Of a stretch of 64,000 bases of DNA, positions 21,583 to 33,524 are shown one piece after another (position 1 is the first letter of the stretch; every line of letters begins with the position of its first letter). The translations under genes were made by a program, and so were the position numbers. Source of the DNA: Mytilus galloprovincialis. Lineage: Eukaryota > Mollusca > Bivalvia > Mytilida > Mytilidae. The stretch covers positions 30,824,218-30,888,217 of the forward strand of contig NC_134846.1 of NCBI RefSeq assembly GCF_965363235.1. The letters run 5' to 3'. The notes below the pieces were generated by a model. It worked only from the letters and a program-made list of their open reading frames with translations. It searched no databases and was not told where the DNA came from.

Positions 21583-22440
21583 GATGACAGAATATTACTA
21601 TGCAATATTGGATATGAAATACCTGCACGTATAACATGTTTGATGTTGATTTATACATGTTGTATTTACGAATGATGTCCTTGTACCGATGATAAAATTT
21701 AGTATATATTTTTACTAGTTTTTTATATTGTCAACCAATAGACATATTCACCTTGTTAACTTTAATTTCCGTACGTTATAACTGTTTCGAATTATGTAAT
21801 ATAAATTATAATGAATCTTAATTAATGAGCGTGGGAACAAGTTAGTTAAAATAATGTTTAAAGTGTTATCAATTAACACCAGTTTCACTTGGCGTCTGTT
21901 TCGTTATTTGAATTACACGAATAAGCATGAATATGTTTTGTATCTGATTAAGAATTTAATCCAAGTTAGATACATTTTCTTTATATGTATATGTATTTTC
22001 AGAGACCAAAAATAAAAATATAGAACTCACTTGTACAATACACACTACCAATAATACAAAATATTAATATCCAAATTGACCAAATAACAATGCTTATGTT
22101 AGATAAACCGGAAAACGTCTTATCTTTATAGCTACAATAAAAAAATATAATAATATGTAACTGCGTATCTTAATTAATCATGATTGCGGTTTTCTATTAT
22201 ATAATAAGATCCTGGTTTGATTAGTTCTTGGTTGATTACACAACATATAAAACAAAATGAGGATTAGTCAAATAAAAAATATAACAACTGTATTATTGAG
22301 TAGGATTCCCAAATTTTGTAATGAAAACGTAAAGCCACAGAATTAAGGTATTTATTTCTGTAATTTACTTTTATTGCGCTTGTTGATTTTGTATGAACAA
22401 CATTATTTTTCATAAAACATTGGAATTGTTAGAAATATTC
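21583..22440. other. Intergenic, no gene seen
   Basis: AT-rich DNA beyond the transposon. Apart from the first ~10 bases of R1, nothing is recognised. Confidence 0.5.
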
Positions 22441-23300
22441 TTCCAGCCTATCTTTTACTGTCGTCATATGTTGTATTCTCGTCTTCAGTTTTGATTTTGT
22501 TCTTCGTAAATACCGTATACAATTTTGCTTATGTTTATTGACATATTCATGATATTTGTTTGTTATAATAGTGATATTAATCATAAAACAATGATGACTG
22601 CTGTATCCCTATATTGACAATTTTGCCAATTATGGCTCTTTGTTAACACATTGTTGTCAATACAATACAACTGTCATGCATGTACCTCGCCAAAGACACT
22701 TTCACAACCTACATAATCCAATACGAATTTACACTAATGTTTTACTTTTTGGCTCCGATAGACTAACAGAAGAACAAAATATACTGATATTCAAAGCTGT
22801 GCAAAACAATATTACAAGTAGCAATCAATTTACATCCACAATCAAATAATTCGATTTATTCACTCCTCGCCTATATACAGAAACATTATAACATTCTTTA
22901 ATAACACTCCCATTTTTCTAAAAACACCTTTCACCTCCTTCCTTTGCCAATTTTTTTTATTTATGAATTTTCTTTATGTTATCGTTATCATTTACGTAAT
23001 TATTCGTTTCATATTCAGCATGTATTCATAGCCTGTAATTCTATTTTACAATTTAGGAATACGAAATTATAAAACAGCACTGATCTTGTTTCCTAATCCC
23101 ATTTTTTAAATTATTTTTATGTTTCTTATCTACGTCTTAACCTAGGTAACTATATATATAAATATTTCTTAATATAATGTTCCAAGTCAGGAATATGGCA
23201 GTTGTTTTACATTCGTTTAAAGAGTTAGAGATGTGTAATTTTGACATTTCATAAGGGATTTTCCTGTTTGAATTCAGTATCTTTATAATTTTCCCTCAGG
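22440..23300 (+). repeat. Diverged, interrupted R2 copy
   Basis: R2-like segments are GACTGCTGTATCCCTATATT with TTGTCAATACAATACAACTG (22590-22680) and TTCCAAGTCAGGAATATGGC (from 23179). Unrelated AT-rich sequence separates them. Further R2 scraps are at 23860-24000 and 25150-25270. Confidence 0.5.
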
Positions 23301-26300
23301 AAATAACATACCCTCTGGCCCCGTCGTATCGTGTTTACATATCTAAAATAATACGTTTGAAGCTACTATATGTACATGATTGTTTGGTGATCCACAGTTT
23401 TGATTTAGAAGAAAAAACAACATGTTTAGGAACCACAATTACTGCTTGGTTTTGATCGTTATTGCCGTCTTTCCTTACAAACACAATTCCATTCTAAAAT
23501 AATAAGCATTATCAGAAAATATATGCAATAACACCATTTAAACTCAATCCCTAGTTTTATATTCTTGTTCGTGTCTATAATTAAAACTTGTCTATGTCGT
23601 TCTCTAGAAATTTACCTGGGATAATTTATACGTCGCAAAATAAGTAACTTATGTCTTGTCGATCAATTCATGTGACGCAAATTGTACACTGCGTTTGCGG
23701 TGTCTTGGGGTATTATTATGTTATTTATTTGTGTATTTTTCTGTCCTTAGTATTCTTACGTTTATTTGTACAGTATTTCTGTCACGTAGTGTTGTCATTT
23801 TAGAGATATTTGTAACATTGCCATACAAGCAGGATGTTTAGCTTGCAATAAAACCAATGTCCAAGTTCATCAGGAATATGGCAGTTGTTATCACATAGTC
23901 CATTTCTATGAACATGTATGGAGGTGTTGATTGTTTTGTATTTCCGTTTTCTGGTGTTTCATTTTTATCATCTTATATTTGTATGTTTCCTTCGGTTTTA
24001 GTTTTAAATCCGAATTGTTTTTCGCTGAATCGATGTATTGCTATTGAACAGCGGTAAACTAGTGTTGCTTTTATTTCAGGCTACAAACATTTCAGTCGAA
24101 TTTACCATGGTAAAGATACAATGTATTACCAATATATTACAAATACATGCTGAACAAAAAAGTATTTGTAGTATATACTTTTATTGTTTTGTTCAGCATG
24201 TATTATGTTGTCAACTTTGTATGTATCATATGTTAATATATCTATATTATCTTAATATGACAGAGAACCGAATTGAAAGTCATTCTTGTTTATGGAATTG
24301 ACAAAATATAGGCAACAGTAGTACACCACTGTTCAAAAGTCAAAATACATGCTAAACAAAAAATGCAAAATATACAAAATATTTAAACAAATGTTGGCCA
24401 TTATCTTAAGTGTGAGTTTAAACCTGAAAAGGATTATAAGAGAAACACGTGTCATGCAAATATCATAATATCAAAATCGAGATCAACAGCAAAAACCAAG
24501 TATACAAGGGTCAAATTGACAATGTTGACTTAACTTACTTATCAAGTACCCACTATATTACAGTGAGTTCGTTGTTTTAACTGGTCCACAGAGGAGTTAT
24601 AAGAGATTTTTTGAATAACACCTTTACACATCTGATGCAATAAATTATAGTGATATTTTTAGCACAACAACTTTGCACACACGATACCTAGCGAAAATTA
24701 TCAAATAATTTAATGGTGATTTATTTGTTTAATACAAGGACTTAGGTTTCATTTGAGAGTGCAGCTTCAAATTGGTAGCTTAAACCATGCAAGTTGAAAG
24801 GACGAAATCAAATTAGTTAAATGCGGAAACTATCATAACAATTGCTATTTCAGTGATATATATACCAAACATTACATCTAATAGTTGATGGAACTGCATC
24901 TATATCATTACAATTTATGAAAGCTTTATGACGGTACTCTGCGACTAAAAGTTAAAATGAATTACTATCTTTGACTCAAAGAAATTGATTATACAATGAC
25001 AATACATCTTTTTTAAAAGGATATGAACTCGTATAGTGAGACCAGCATGTACCTCTGAAATTAAACTATCATCCATCTTTGACATAATATTTGTTGATTC
25101 TATCGGTTTGACACCTGTTTAAACATCTGGGTTAATCATATCTACATAGGAAAATAACTGTACCAAGTCATTCGTTCGTTTGGCGTGTTTAAGCTTTTTG
25201 ATTTTGCCGTTTGATAATGGACTTTCGTTTTGAATTTTCCACGGAGTTCGGTATTTTGTGATTTAACTTTAAACAGCTTTCATAATATAACTTATAATAG
25301 GTATACTTTAAAAAAAAAATCAAATTTAGAAGTCTTTGTTTATACTGCTCAGATTTGTGGGCTTTGTGTTGTTTGTCTTTTTTTATTCTATTATGAGGTT
25401 ATTTTTGTGATGTTTTACTGGTTGCTCAAAATCTATTTCTTCCATTTTGGATTAACTTTTAAGATAAGAATTTATTATTTAACGAATTGATGTTATGTGT
25501 TTATATAAAACATATGAACTGCTTTAAAATGGATTATAAGAAAAGCTTTACATGATGACACTGTTAATTTTAATACAAAAACTAGACTAAGTCATATGTA
25601 AATGTTTTACGGTATTCGTCAATTGGTTCATCGTTGTTAGCCTCCAATATTTTTTAGGCCAAAAAACAAACTGAAAACGTCAAATAAAAGCAGTTAACAT
25701 GATTTACGTCATATCATATTATTTTCCTGTTCTCCATGTGTATATATGATTTTTTTTTTCGAATGTATAGAATTTTGATGAGGCTGAATAACGAAATTTT
25801 ACATTATTTGTCAAGTTTTCTATGTTTCTTTTTTAACATTGTTGACAGAAAGAAATTGGTTCTTTCATCTTTTGTGAGAGGGTTTTGGATTTTTTTTATC
25901 ATGACAATTATTATATTCGACTTTTTTCAATACTGATAACCTACAAAACATGCATTTTAAAGTACATTCATGTATTCATTCTGGCGTCAAGGGACACCAA
26001 ACTATCTTTGTACATCAATTCTGAAACAAATTATTTTTCTTTAAAGATATTTAGTATCTCACAAAAAAAATCACCCCTTCTCAACTACCATATACACACA
26101 CATTAAAAATATAGTAATTCATTTGGCCTTTTCAACTGTTCTTTTTAGCGTCTTTTCAATACGAAACACTGGCGTACAAACTGAAAAGCAAGGTACTTTT
26201 TATGGTTTTTTTTTCATACACATACACAAAGCCACCCATGAACCCCCCTCCCAAACAAAAAGATTTCAAAATGGATGTGAAAATGAAACTATTAATATCG

Positions 26301-27120
26301 AGGACAATGATAGTCATATTGTATTTCTTACATCATACATATCATAACGAGAGAGAAAAAGGATAGTCATATTGTATCAATAATAAAGACTAAAAAACTT
26401 GATCAGATTTTAACTTGCTAACAGGGGAACGGAGGACTTCTCTCCATCCACAGAAAAATAATTCTCAATTCAAAGGGGATATGTACAATGAAGCTTATCC
26501 ACGATATTCTATCTTTTTTATTATTAGCTGATTAACTTCCCATCATTAATAATGACATTCAAATTTGATCAGATGCGTAGTTTTAAAGGTATAGGATGCG
26601 CCTTGTGGTTAAACGTTACATATAACTATATGTTATATCCGGTCTAACGACAAACATGTAATAAAGGTATGTTCTAGTGCATCATTGAGATGTATTTAAA
26701 AATTATAAATATGATACGCAGTGTAAAAGGTATTTGCATACGTCGTGTGGTTAAACATTGCATTTCCAATAAATATATAATTTATTCTGTGAAAAAAGGC
26801 TATATCACAAACATGCAGCCTTTTGGCTTTTTTTTTTACCTTTTTTATTAGATTATCACTGATGAGTCCTCTAAATTAGTCCATTTCGAAGGACTCTTTT
26901 GTTGCTGTATCTTTCAACTTCCAAAACAAAGAGAAGAAGATGTAAGAGAGGGGTATAAGATTGAAAAAGTTCGCACTCATGCCGTTTAAACGAAATATTA
27001 CCCAAACCAAAATACTAGCCATCTGCCCATCCTAAGTTAGTATTATCCAACAATGTTTAAAAGCAGTAGCTAAAAAACTGTATGAAAAATAAGCCGGACA
27101 AAGCATGCCCTTCATGCATG
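23300..27120. other. Intergenic, no gene seen
   Basis: AT-rich DNA with R2 scraps and one inverted repeat (24142-24204). The several short open frames are low-complexity, rich in Phe, Tyr and Ile, without domain or splice support. Confidence 0.45.
24142..24204. repeat. Short inverted repeat
   Basis: AATACATGCTGAACAAAA is answered by TTTTGTTCAGCATGTATT around a loop of about 27 bases. A third partial copy (AATACATGCTAAACAAAA) follows near 24345. Confidence 0.7.
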
Positions 27121-27289
27121 ATTTTACCCCGTATAGTGGGAGATATTATGGACATAATTGTGCAAATCGTGATACAAGCATGAAATTTGGTATAAAGGTT
27201 AACTAAATGATACTTATAAAAAATCCGCTGCTGGCCAGAAAAAAAAATCTATTTTTCAAAATGGCCACCACACATTTTGGAAATGGCGT

Positions 27290-27650
27290 CATTACAAATT
27301 GGCAATACTTCGTTACTCCTTTGAAAGGTGTGTTATATGTAAAATTCAATGTTAGATTTGATAAAAAGTAAATGACAGTTTCTTAATTACGACTAGACAA
27401 TACATTAATGAAACTAAAGGTGACTTCCGGTTTCAAAATGCCGGCAAAAAAGTCAAAAAATTCAATTGTTATACTTTCAAGCAACTTCACATGGGCTATA
27501 AATCCTTGAAAAATGTGTTATAGGTATAATCTAATGTAAGTTATGATAAAACGTTACAAACAATTCCTAAGTACGACAAAACAACACATAAATGAAGAAA
27601 AATAGTGATTTCCGGTTCCAAAATGGAGGCAGATACGGAGAAAATATTTT
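27290..27650. repeat. Subterminal ~180-bp tandem repeat
   Basis: Two to three diverged units share CTTTGAAAGGTGTGTTATA or CTTGAAAAATGTGTTATA, then a TTACGACTAGACAATACATT-like segment, then TGACTTCCGGTTTCAAAATG or TGATTTCCGGTTCCAAAATG. They lie inside the left end of the 3.6-kb element. Confidence 0.6.
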
Positions 27651-27794
27651 TATAATTTCCATCAACTTAACAAGTGATAACACTCTTTGTTAAGTGTAAA
27701 TGCCTAGTTTGGTTACAAAGACAGGTTGCTCATCTGATAATTATCTGACAGTTGCCTATACAACAACCCGTACAAGGAAGGCCAGAACGGTAGT

Positions 27795-30250
27795 ATTTCA
27801 AGTTACCAACACAGCTGGATTTTTGCCTCCGCATTTCAAAAGTTCCTGACACGAGGATGCAACGGCAGTCACAGAAGTCCATTTCGGTGTCCAACTGTCA
27901 TTGATTCTTTCTTTCATCCAACCCCAGTCTTCATGTCTTGGTACATGTACCTGTCGAATACATGAATCAGGCTGAGCCCAAACAACTCCTCCTTGATTAA
28001 CTTCTCTTTTGATGTGCTCTTGAAAAGAACCTCTTGTAGGCGGAATTGCACCATAATGCCGCTGCTTCCTGGCAAACAATTCACATCGTGCCTCGCTTCA
28101 TACTTAAGCCAAAAAAGAACGTCAAGCTGACCTCTTCCCTTTCCCACGACAATTCGACAAAGTGTCACATCCACTGAATGGATAGACGAAAGGAAGAGCA
28201 GCTACACAAGGACCAAACGCATTTGATAAGTCACGTACAGGAAGCCATCAAAAGTCTTGATTCGTTCCATAACCTACCCACAATGTGTCCTACCTAGTTT
28301 TGCAATTGCTGTAATTCACACTTAAATCTGTGTCAGTACTACATAAAATTACATTTTACAACACTTTTCATAATCATGCGGAACATGGACAATCCTTCGT
28401 GTATCTACTTCTTCATCATTACAAGGGGTAGATAGGAAGTATCCTTATTGAAATTGCAAAGAATATTTTCACCATGAGTAACATTCACATTTTTATTAGT
28501 CTCTTAAGAAGCAATTTTGTCAGCAAGAAACTTGAACAATTTCATTTCGTTGTCATCTTCACAGAGAAAACTACTCCAAACCCTTGGCGTTCTACCAGAA
28601 CCAACACCTTTCCATCTGGCACAAAATTTTTGCCTTTGTCTTGTCACAGCCTTTAAATTATTCATTAAGTAAACATCAAATGCAATGTCTACTCTTGAAT
28701 ACTTATCGATGCAAAATTTTATGTAAGGCAGTATGACATCATTTGCATAATCATCAAATATTTTTGCCCAAGTTTGAGACCTGGAATTAACCATTGCTGT
28801 CCAACCAACGATAAATGCGTCCGAATTTGGATCAGAAAATCGCAGAATGTTTCAAGTAAACACATTTGCAGCGATTTAATACCACTATTTCAAGAAACAT
28901 CTTGAGATAAAGACGGACGGGAGAAGTTTGGTTTTGATGGATACAGAAATATTTCAGGTAAAACTGTCTACTGTGACAAGAAATGAAAAGTCTAGAAAAG
29001 ATATCGCAATCACTTTTAAGGTTTCTAGCTTTGTTTTTGACAAAGAAGTTTCCAGTTTCATTTTACGGCCAAAAAAAGAAGTTGATATTTTTATTTGGTT
29101 ATAAAAAGCAGGCTCTCCTTCGTTTTGCATTTGCTTCAAAAGATCTTCGTATTGTTTGGACCAATATCTTGGAATTTATTTACATATTTTACTTGTTCAA
29201 CAATTTCCTAAATGGAGTATTTTTTTTACAAATCTGACGACTCTTCTAGAATTGAATTTCCAAACTCGTTCATCACTTTACAAAGTCTTAAAAGCTGTTT
29301 AAAGACATCTATTGTGTTTTCGTAGAGTCTTCATTAGGTCGTTCATCTGTTATAGAATGACCCAAACCACAAGATCTTTCAAATTCATCTTCTGGTATAC
29401 TGACTCCTGGTCCAGCTTTGTCTAAATTGGATCTTCGGTTAATCCTATGGCACCAACATCGTCCTTTACAATTGCATTATTCTGTTTTTGTGCATGATCA
29501 ATTGTGTTATAAGAAAGAAATTTGCTGGTCCTACGTACAGTGAAATTATCATTTTCAAATTCCATTGCCACCTGTGGGTGATGTTCGGGAAGGGAATTCA
29601 TATCTTGAAGATTGGTCGGTAACGCTCGAGCATAATTTACACGATCAAGACCTAAAACAATACGCTATCATGCTTTATATGGACTGTTGTAAAGTACAAA
29701 ATCTCACTCATGAAATTAGCATAATACCAAAATCAGAAGAAGTTCTTAATTTATAATTGAACGCCAGGAATGAAACTGTGGTTGAGATGACTCTATACAC
29801 CAGTCTTTTAAATCATTGAACGTCACATGACATAATTATACATTCTGAGTTTAGCTTTCATAATCCGAAATTAACAGTTCAAGCAAAATACATGAAGTTG
29901 TCTGATGCGCCTGTCTAGTCCTAGGTACATTTCAACATACATAAAAATAATCTGCCGTTCTTTGTGTTGCAATATTGGCTTCAGTAAGACAACACGTCCA
30001 TCCCCTATCACGCAATTTATCACAAAGAGTTTTATAACAAGTCATTTCAATGTGCAATCCACCAAACATGACGATAAACTTCTCTTTTCCGTAAAAATCA
30101 GGCAATTCCCAGTGAACTTGCTCACTAGGCATTATCAAAAGTGGCTGATCTACAGTTACAATTGATGTTTCTACGGGATTCAGCACATTTTCGCCTTATC
30201 CATCGAATACTTGAGAATTGCCTGGTAGTGCATACAAATCGCTCTTGATG
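27795..30250 (-). pseudogene. Degraded conserved repetitive gene of unknown function
   Basis: Pieces appear in order on the minus strand. They are VHWELPDFYGKEKFIVMFGG (from 30120), VNYARALPTNLQDMNSLPEH and then DHAQKQNNAIVKDDVGAIGL (29640-29440), VMNEFGNSILEESSDL (near 29280), SDCDIFSRLFISCHSRQFY (near 29010), RVDIAFDVYLMNNLKAVTRQ (from about 28720) and LFARKQRHYGAIPPTRG with CQELLKCGGK (28080-27830). From memory these match a family found in many copies in invertebrate genomes and annotated only as hypothetical. The signature D-H-A-x-x-Q-N-N-A stands out. Stops and frameshifts break it, so it is not functional here. Its position inside inverted repeats suggests the family is mobile. Confidence 0.7.
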
Positions 30251-30829
30251 TCTATAAATAGTTAGCACATGCGCAAAAGTGTTAAACACATGTGTATCAT
30301 AACCTTGAAAAATGTTATTAAACCAATTCATAATATCATTAGCAATCCAAAAACACTAAATATATAGTAAATAGTTCAAATGTTTTTGAAAGAATTTTGT
30401 AACATTTTCGCGCATGCGCAGATAATGGATATGTCAAATACTCATTTTTTTATAAATATGTGATGTAAGGAAGGTATCCGCCAAACCTGATAATTGGTTT
30501 TTACTAAAAGAAGTTCAAAGAAAAGTTTTCCAGAAAAATCAGTATATTCAAACTGAAGAAAACAGCCATTTTAGAAAATGGCCGTGGCCATCTTGAAAAA
30601 AAAATTTTTTTTAATGGCCAGCAGTTATTTCTTTAAAAGTATATAATAGTGATGCTTTGTGGTAACTTTCATGCTTGTATCATCATTTGCACAATTCCCT
30701 CGATTTTGCTTGCTAATATCTTCCAAATTTAAAATAAGATTCTACCGTTTGAAATCAATTGGAAAATCCTGATATATAGCACACTATTATATTATTACAT
30801 TGTGCAACGTATACATTTATAGCCTAAAA

Positions 30830-31265
30830 AAGAAGGCGAAAGTAGTAACAAACCATGCGTTCATTAAATTCAAAAAAAAAATATCCGCAGGGAAAGGGGG
30901 TCTTCAGAAATACTGTGAAAGTGTTTACTTGCGTAATGGTTTTAATCATATGTGGATTCTAAAGAACTCTAAAGAACTTCTGGATAATTTTAAATTTCGA
31001 TCTTTTTCTGAAATTAGTTCTTTTGAAACTATAGATTTTTCAACCCTGTATACAACCATTCCCCATGAGAAATTGAAAAAATCGTCTAAAAGAAATAATA
31101 CACAATGTTTTTCAACATAAAATACGCTTTGAATTTATTACTTTGGGATACCATACGGCATATTTTGTTAATAGTGAACTAAAAGGTAAAACATGCTACA
31201 CAGAGAAACAAGTGATCAGTGTGCTAGAGTTTCTTATTGACAACATAATTGTAAAAATTGGAGGT
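30830..31265 (+). pseudogene. Penelope-like reverse transcriptase, 5' half (broken)
   Basis: Reads NHAFIKFKKKISAGKGGLQK, MWILKNSKELLDNFKFRSFS, FETIDFSTLYTTIPHEKL, then after a frameshift HKIRFEFITLGYHTAYFVNS. D-F-S-T-L-Y-T-T-I-P is the RT motif seen in Penelope-like elements. The fragment breaks at 31265, where another repeat has inserted. Confidence 0.7.
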
Positions 31266-31622
31266 AATTGAAGGCAACTGTATACCGATGTTCAAAAGTC
31301 ATGAATCGATTGAGAGAAAAACAACAAATCCGGGTTACAAACTCAAACTGAGGGAAACACATCAATTATAAGAGGAAAACAACGAAACAACAGAAACACT
31401 GAATGAAGTGCAAAAAAAAAAAAAACCCAACCACAATGCAACTTGCATAGAAACGAACTCTTAGATAAAAGCTGCCATAATCAGGATATTCCTGACTTGG
31501 TACATGATATCTAAAGAAAAAATGGTGGGTTGAACCTGTTTATGTGACTAGTCAAACCAAGCGGTTTATGGCAATGCTAATTATACGCTAAAATGACAAA
31601 ATTACAGGAATACAGAACAAAT
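31266..31622 (-). repeat. Dispersed repeat inserted in the RT fragment
   Basis: It begins CTGTATACCGATGTTCAAAA and contains TCCGGGTTACAAACTCAAAC, ATATTCCTGACTTGGTACAT and AAAATGGTGGGTTGAACCTG. It splits the RT between its FLIDNIIVKIGG segment and its GIPMRTNCA segment. Confidence 0.65.
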
Positions 31623-31624
31623 AA

Positions 31625-32110
31625 ATGCATGAACAACTTTTTTTCAAAATTGTCGGCATTCCTATGAGAACGAACTGTGCTCTTCATATGAGTCGGAGTT
31701 CCTTCAGACACTTGTCAAAAACAAGAAGATCAAAGAAGCCAGGTCATTTAATTTCACAATCAGTTATATTGATGATGTTGTGTTCATTAAAAATCAAAAA
31801 TTGTCTGAATTGGTTCCATTAATATATCATACAGAACATGAAGTTATAGAAAAACAGAGACGACTTCCTCCGCCTCATTTTAGACCTATGCCTTGAATTT
31901 GTTATATACGGTCATCTCAGTACCAGAATCTATGACAAAAGAGACCATTTTAATTTTGAAATTATCAATTTCCCCACCTTAGTACATGTAGCAATATAAA
32001 AACTTCACCTGCATATGGGATATTCATTTCCAAGCTTATTTGGTATACAAGAGCCTGCAGCTGCTACTCAGACTTTGTAAAACGGTACCAGTGTCTTTGC
32101 AGAAAGTTGG
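31625..32110 (+). pseudogene. Penelope-like reverse transcriptase, 3' half (broken)
   Basis: Reads FFKIVGIPMRTNCAL, where an intact element would read GIPMGTNCAP. Then, in other frames, come remains of the catalytic loop near 31765-31790 and YDKRDHFNFEIINFP (near 31930). Several frameshifts make it non-functional. Confidence 0.7.
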
Positions 32111-32199
32111 TTAACCATTCATAAGATCAGTTAGATGATCACTGAAAGTCAACGCGAAAAAATTGCAAAAAGAAAGTCATTAGTTATGTATGTTTAAGG

Positions 32200-33250
32200 T
32201 TGTTTCGTATTCCAAAAAAATATGTCTAAAGAGCAAATCATACGGACGCAAAACAATCAAATTATTAAGTTTACTTGTCATACATATAAATAGAAATTAA
32301 TGGAAATGAAAGGAAAGGGTTATACATGTACGCATGGAAGACGACATTCTTTCGACATAGTTTATTTATTTCAAGCTCAGCCCGAGCAACAAAGTTCTCA
32401 AAAAAGTTGTAGAGACAAACAAAGATCTGTCATTTTTTTTTAATAATTAGTTAGCCCTCAATTTTTATTTATCGTTATTAATGGAGATGGGAGTATATAT
32501 AAGACAGAAATCAAACGACTAGATCTATGATAAAAGACGTCTAGGAGTCAGCACCGGTTTTACCTTATTAACTAATAAGTGACCCCCTCTAAAAATAAGA
32601 ATTCCAGGATTCATTTATGCAAGCAAAGTTAGTATTAACTATACACTGTATTTATCTGCACTATCGGTTCGGTTAATTCTTTAAATACATCTGTTTTGTT
32701 AATTCTGAAAATACATCGGTTGGATCCCTACAACAAATCAGATTTGAGATCACTCTCAGTTGCTGACAGTTAGGTTAGTTCAAAGCTTAGAACTTTAAAA
32801 ATCATGCATCTTGTACTTTTAAAAATACCAATCAGTGCACATACTAGAATGGGTTTAGTGTAGAGACGCAATTTATAGTCAGAAAAAAAACATGACAATG
32901 TGCTACAAATTGTATATTCATATATGAATGTGGGCATATGTAGATAAAACAATACTTTTTAGTTTGATTTGAATCTACTGATAACTAAATAAACATTCTA
33001 CCAATAAAAACAATATTCAAAGACCTTATAACACTGTTGAATTGGAAAACTTTTATGATTAGTTTATCTAAAGGATCGATGCATCTACACAGGTTGAATC
33101 TCAAGTTCCAGGCTCAATGAATAAACAACATCTTCATAAGAATAAAGATGTGCTATTGCGTTTGCAATAAGTTTTCAAAACAATACAGAAAACCCGTTAT
33201 AAAGTCCAAAATCGGAAAATGATAAATAATATTTGAATGGTATCATGATG
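32200..33250. other. Intergenic, no gene seen
   Basis: AT-rich spacer downstream of VMO1 copy B. No repeat or gene is recognised. Confidence 0.5.
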
Positions 33251-33290
33251 AGAATTAACAGAAAGTGAATGTAGATACTTCAAATATTTA

Positions 33291-33524
33291 TTAATGTGTA
33301 CAACAATAAAACTTTACGTTGTTCAGTGCTGTGTCGTCCCCTTTACCTTGGGGTTTTTCAATTTTGACTTTAAGTCCACATATTGCAGACCCATGAGGAC
33401 AGTTGTTACTCCATGCTCCAAATGTTCCCCACATTCCTTTAGTTCCTATTCTACGTGTTGCTCCACCATTGACCCTTCTGCACCTAAATCTTACATAGTT
33501 TGCAGCTGTATCATCTCCTTTCCC
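33291..33524 (-). CDS. VMO1-like copy B, terminal exon
   Basis: The acceptor is TTTGTTTCAG|GGGAAA in phase 0. It encodes 77 residues from GKGDDTAANYVRF to CCTH, with AATAAA at the stop. Confidence 0.88.
   Translation of the reverse strand, partial: GKGDDTAANYVRFRCRRVNGGATRRIGTKGMWGTFGAWSNNCPHGSAICGLKVKIEKPQGKGDDTALNNVKFYCCTH

Larger units (their letters stand above)
27139..30722. mobile_element. 3.6-kb element with long inverted ends and decayed gene
   Basis: The left end (27139-27270) and right end (30585-30722, reversed) share GAGATATTA/AAGATATTA, AATTGTGCAAAT, GATACAAGCATGAAA, CTGCTGGCCA and a final AAAATGGCC or AAGATGGCC, diverged over about 130 bp. Between them on the minus strand lie the remains of one long gene (27795-30250). 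This arrangement is that of an old DNA transposon. Exact ends and target duplication could not be fixed. Confidence 0.7.

Noticed and set aside
23656..26347. Several 60-90 residue plus-strand frames rich in Phe, Tyr and Ile
   Set aside because: Low-complexity composition, no splice context and no family resemblance.
28474..30165. Plus-strand open frames at 28474, 28983, 29565 and 29905
   Set aside because: They oppose the minus-strand pseudogene whose pieces match a known family.
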